Below, one piece after another: positions 14,446 to 16,077 of a stretch of DNA of 16,077 bases. The translations under genes and the position numbers were made by a program. The stretch lies in NCBI GenBank assembly GCA_028282185.1, contig JANQIJ010000246.1:1-16077 (forward strand), written 5' to 3'. The stretch's first letter is position 1. Every line of letters begins with the position of its first letter. Source of the DNA: Rhodospirillales bacterium. Lineage in GTDB: Bacteria > Pseudomonadota > Alphaproteobacteria > Rhodospirillales > Casp-alpha2. A model generated the notes under the pieces. That model was not told the DNA's origin. It made no database searches and saw only the letters and a list, made by a program, of their open reading frames with translations.

Positions 14446-15489
14446 TTAGCTGCCGTCCTGGTCGTGATTGTTTTCCCAGTAGTAGTCCTTCCAGCTCGAC
14501 GGCATGTTCTTGATCGCGCCGATGGAGTGCATGAACTTGGCGAATTCCATGGTCCGCTTGGGCTGCACGGAATAGCGCATTTCGTTCACGTCGCCGACCA
14601 TCGCCTCGACATCGCCGAGCGGCAGTTTGGACTTGGTGAAGCGGTGGAACAGGGCGGCCGCGTCCTTCTTGTTGGCGTTGATCCAATCGATCGCCTTGCG
14701 ATAGGACGTGTAGACGCACTTATAAAGTTTCGGATTGTCGTCTTTCCACTTCTGAGTGTTGTACATGGCGACCGTGGAATGCTCGCCGCCCAATACGTCA
14801 TAGGACGTCAGAACGTTGTGGATCTTGTCCGACTTCAATTCCTGGAACGAAGTCGGCAGGGTTGCGAAGTGGCTCTTCACCGCCTGACCGCCGGCCAGCA
14901 GCGCCGCGGCCGCGGACGGGTGCTTCATGGAAACGGTCATCGGGTCAAGCTTGAACGCCTTGTCCGGGCCCCACTTCTTGGCCGCCGCCATCTGCAGCAC
15001 CACCGCCTGGATCGAGACCTTGACCGACGGGGTGGCGATCTTGTGATCTTCCTTGCCGACGTAGTCTTCGAGTTTCTTGATGGACGGATCGTTGGTGTTC
15101 AGCTTCAACGGCATGGCCGACAGGGTCGTCATGGCGCGCACGTTCAGACGGCCCTTGGTCTTGTCCCAAAGCTTGAGCAGCGGGCCGATGCCGCCCGCGG
15201 CGAAGTCCACGTTGCGCGACAGCAGCGCCTGGTTCACGGCGGCGCCGCCGGAAAACCGGTGCATGGTGACCTTGACGTCGCCCAGGCCGGCGTCCTTGGC
15301 GCAGGCCTGGACCATTTTCTTGTCGACCACCACGTGCATGGGCAGGTACAGCAGGCCGAACTGTTGCGCAAAGCGGACTTCGCCCGCTTCGGCCAATGCC
15401 TGCGAACTGGCACCGGCGATGAGCGCCAAGGCCAGCGCCCCGCCCGCGGTCGCCGTGGCGAGGTTGCGTTTAAAGGTCTTGAGATTCAT
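14446..15489 (-). CDS. Periplasmic substrate-binding protein, SsuA/TauA/NMT1-like
   Basis: 347 residues. A signal peptide covers residues 1-33: basic MNLKTFKRN, an Ala/Leu core, and cleavage after SSQALA. No lipobox cysteine is present, so the mature protein is soluble in the periplasm. The mature sequence begins AGEVRFAQQFGLLYLPMHVV, the usual first strand of NitT/TauT binding proteins, then FSGGAAVNQALLSRNVDFAAGGIGPLLKLW, where the ligand pocket lies, and KIATPSVKVSIQAVVLQMAA. The start is supported by GGAGG nine bases upstream. It is the first gene of the operon and defines what is imported; the ligand is not predictable from sequence. The C-terminal YYWENNHDQDGS is unusually acidic and polar. 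Confidence 0.94.
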   Translation of the reverse strand: MNLKTFKRNLATATAGGALALALIAGASSQALAEAGEVRFAQQFGLLYLPMHVVVDKKMVQACAKDAGLGDVKVTMHRFSGGAAVNQALLSRNVDFAAGGIGPLLKLWDKTKGRLNVRAMTTLSAMPLKLNTNDPSIKKLEDYVGKEDHKIATPSVKVSIQAVVLQMAAAKKWGPDKAFKLDPMTVSMKHPSAAAALLAGGQAVKSHFATLPTSFQELKSDKIHNVLTSYDVLGGEHSTVAMYNTQKWKDDNPKLYKCVYTSYRKAIDWINANKKDAAALFHRFTKSKLPLGDVEAMVGDVNEMRYSVQPKRTMEFAKFMHSIGAIKNMPSSWKDYYWENNHDQDGS

Positions 15490-15520
15490 TGATTACGTCC
15501 TCCCTATTGACGTGTGCCTT

Positions 15521-15534
15521 GCGGCAATTGCTGC
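15521..15534. promoter_or_regulatory. Near-palindrome, possible operator in the leader of the transporter operon
   Basis: GCGGCAATTGCTGC is symmetric about its centre except for one mismatched pair (15523 with 15532). It lies 32-45 bp upstream of the binding-protein start. A short palindrome in this position could bind a dimeric regulator, but 14-bp near-palindromes also arise by chance in GC-rich DNA. Confidence 0.25.
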
Positions 15535-15795
15535 CTGTCGGCGATGAAGCCAATTGACTTTCGGCTTTGTTATGGGCGCCCTGCATCGGACTCCCGTTTC
15601 CTTCTTTGCCCAGCCATCCGGCAGATCGCCGATTGGCCGGAATGGACACCGCGGAAAACGCCCCGTTCGCCGTCGTGCCTGTCCAGCATTCTGGAAACAC
15701 GATGGGTCTGATGCAACCGGGCCGCCGCCTCAGCGCCTGCTCATGGAACATGAAGACTACGGATCAATACGGTAATCAGAAAGCGAAAAAATTTC

Positions 15796-15811
15796 TATAT
15801 AGTTTTTGACG
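15796..15811. promoter_or_regulatory. Promoter-like AT-rich element in the divergent region
   Basis: TATATAGT (TATAGT at 15798-15803 matches the -10 consensus at five of six positions) is followed by TTGACG at 15806-15811, a good -35 for the rightward gene. A -10 at the right distance from TTGACG would fall near 15829-15835 and matches poorly. The patch is far richer in A and T than its surroundings. Which direction it serves cannot be decided by eye. Confidence 0.3.
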
Positions 15812-15859
15812 CCTTTTGTAGAGTGATCCCTTAACCGGCAGATCAAAGATCGGAAACGC

Positions 15860-15890
15860 TGCCGGGCAATCCACACCCCAACGCCCGGCA
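15860..15890 (+). promoter_or_regulatory. Hairpin in the 5' leader of the aconitase X-like gene
   Basis: TGCCGGGC (15860-15867) and GCCCGGCA (15883-15890) are perfect 8-bp arms around a 15-base loop. The right arm ends three bases before the Shine-Dalgarno site GGGAGGA at 15894-15900. Such a stem could affect initiation or bind a regulator. No T-run follows, so it is not an intrinsic terminator. Confidence 0.45.
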
Positions 15891-15905
15891 TCTGGGAGGA
15901 CAGCC

Positions 15906-16077
15906 ATGCGGCTGACGGATCACGAGGAAAGAATCCGGGCCGGGACCCTTGGCCCGATCCGCCGGCGCGCCATCGAGCAGCAGATCGAGATCGGCCGGTT
16001 TTTCGACGCGGAAGACCTGGTCGAGGTCCGCCAGGCCCATATCATGGCCGGTACGGAAAGCCTGGGCCGCGCCGGCG
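15906..16077 (+). CDS. Aconitase X-like protein (AcnX), N-terminal fragment cut by window edge
   Basis: 57 codons are visible from the ATG at 15906, preceded by GGGAGGACA with ideal spacing; the rest lies beyond the window. The sequence opens MRLTDHEERIRAGTLGPIRR, continues with a AIEQQIEIGRFFDAEDLVEV stretch, then RQAHIMAGTESLGRAG. This layout (LT..E..l.AG..G...., A.E.Q...G..F.A..LV.V..AH....TE.LG.AG) is that of the N-terminus of aconitase X proteins. Known AcnX members are cytoplasmic Fe-S dehydratases acting on cis-3-hydroxy-L-proline or on mevalonate-5-phosphate. Whether the small domain is fused or separate cannot be seen. The gene is divergent from the transporter operon and may share its regulation (inference). 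Confidence 0.75.
   Translation, partial: MRLTDHEERIRAGTLGPIRRRAIEQQIEIGRFFDAEDLVEVRQAHIMAGTESLGRAG

Larger units (their letters stand above)
15490..15905. other. Divergent regulatory region between the transporter operon and the aconitase X-like gene
   Basis: 416 bp without a supported gene. Landmarks are the Shine-Dalgarno site of the binding-protein gene, a 14-bp near-palindrome at 15521-15534, a GC-typical middle, a markedly AT-rich patch at about 15775-15830 containing TATATAG, and a hairpin at 15860-15890 beside the ribosome binding site of the rightward gene. Promoters for both directions must lie here, but no hexamer pair is convincing. Small open frames across it have no ribosome binding site. 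Confidence 0.6.

Noticed and set aside
15470..15809. Small open frames in the divergent region
   Set aside because: They overlap each other on both strands, lack ribosome binding sites and cross the AT-rich control region.

Overview
The window is GC-rich, densely coding bacterial DNA. Gene families, short coupled operons and purine-rich Shine-Dalgarno sites point to an alphaproteobacterium, perhaps Rhodospirillales-like; this is inferred from gene content, not from a marker gene. No tRNA, rRNA, CRISPR array, insertion sequence or phage gene was seen. Both edges cut through genes.

Layout. (1) 1-1795, minus strand: a GntR/FCD regulator followed 13 nt later by a class III (CaiB/BaiF) CoA-transferase that runs off the left edge. 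A perfect ATTGT-CA-ACAAT palindrome lies 48 bp upstream of the regulator. (2) 2154-6362, plus strand: a tight three-gene operon of a GH15 glucoamylase/trehalase-like hydrolase, trehalose-6-phosphate synthase (otsA) and glucokinase (glk), with gaps of 4 and 8 nt. No otsB phosphatase is present in the window. (3) 6331-6541: a convergent junction holding what looks like the C-terminal tail of a decayed LuxR-type regulator, a hairpin and a perfect 18-bp tandem duplication. (4) 6542-9069, minus strand: a TPR plus 2OG-Fe(II) oxygenase-like protein carrying an in-frame 3 x 15-bp repeat, and a secreted PQQ-dependent sugar dehydrogenase-like protein. (5) 9218-15489, minus strand: a seven-gene run read as substrate-binding protein, ATPase, permease, permease, TauD-type dioxygenase, HAD dehalogenase-like protein and L-threonate dehydrogenase-like protein. 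(6) From 15906, plus strand: the start of an aconitase X-like gene, divergent from the transporter operon across a 416-bp regulatory region.

How the genes may work together. In the sugar operon, GH15 could release glucose, Glk makes glucose-6-phosphate, and OtsA joins that to UDP-glucose to give trehalose-6-phosphate. In the right half, a NitT/TauT-type importer sits with an Fe(II)/2OG oxygenase, a haloacid-dehalogenase-fold protein, a beta-hydroxyacid dehydrogenase and a divergent aconitase X-type dehydratase. This looks like an uptake-and-oxidation pathway for a small organic acid or sulfonate-like compound whose substrate cannot be read from sequence. The most unusual points are the two paralogous permeases in place of one, the degenerate active-site motifs of the HAD protein, the repeat-bearing oxygenase, and the unidentified pathway itself.
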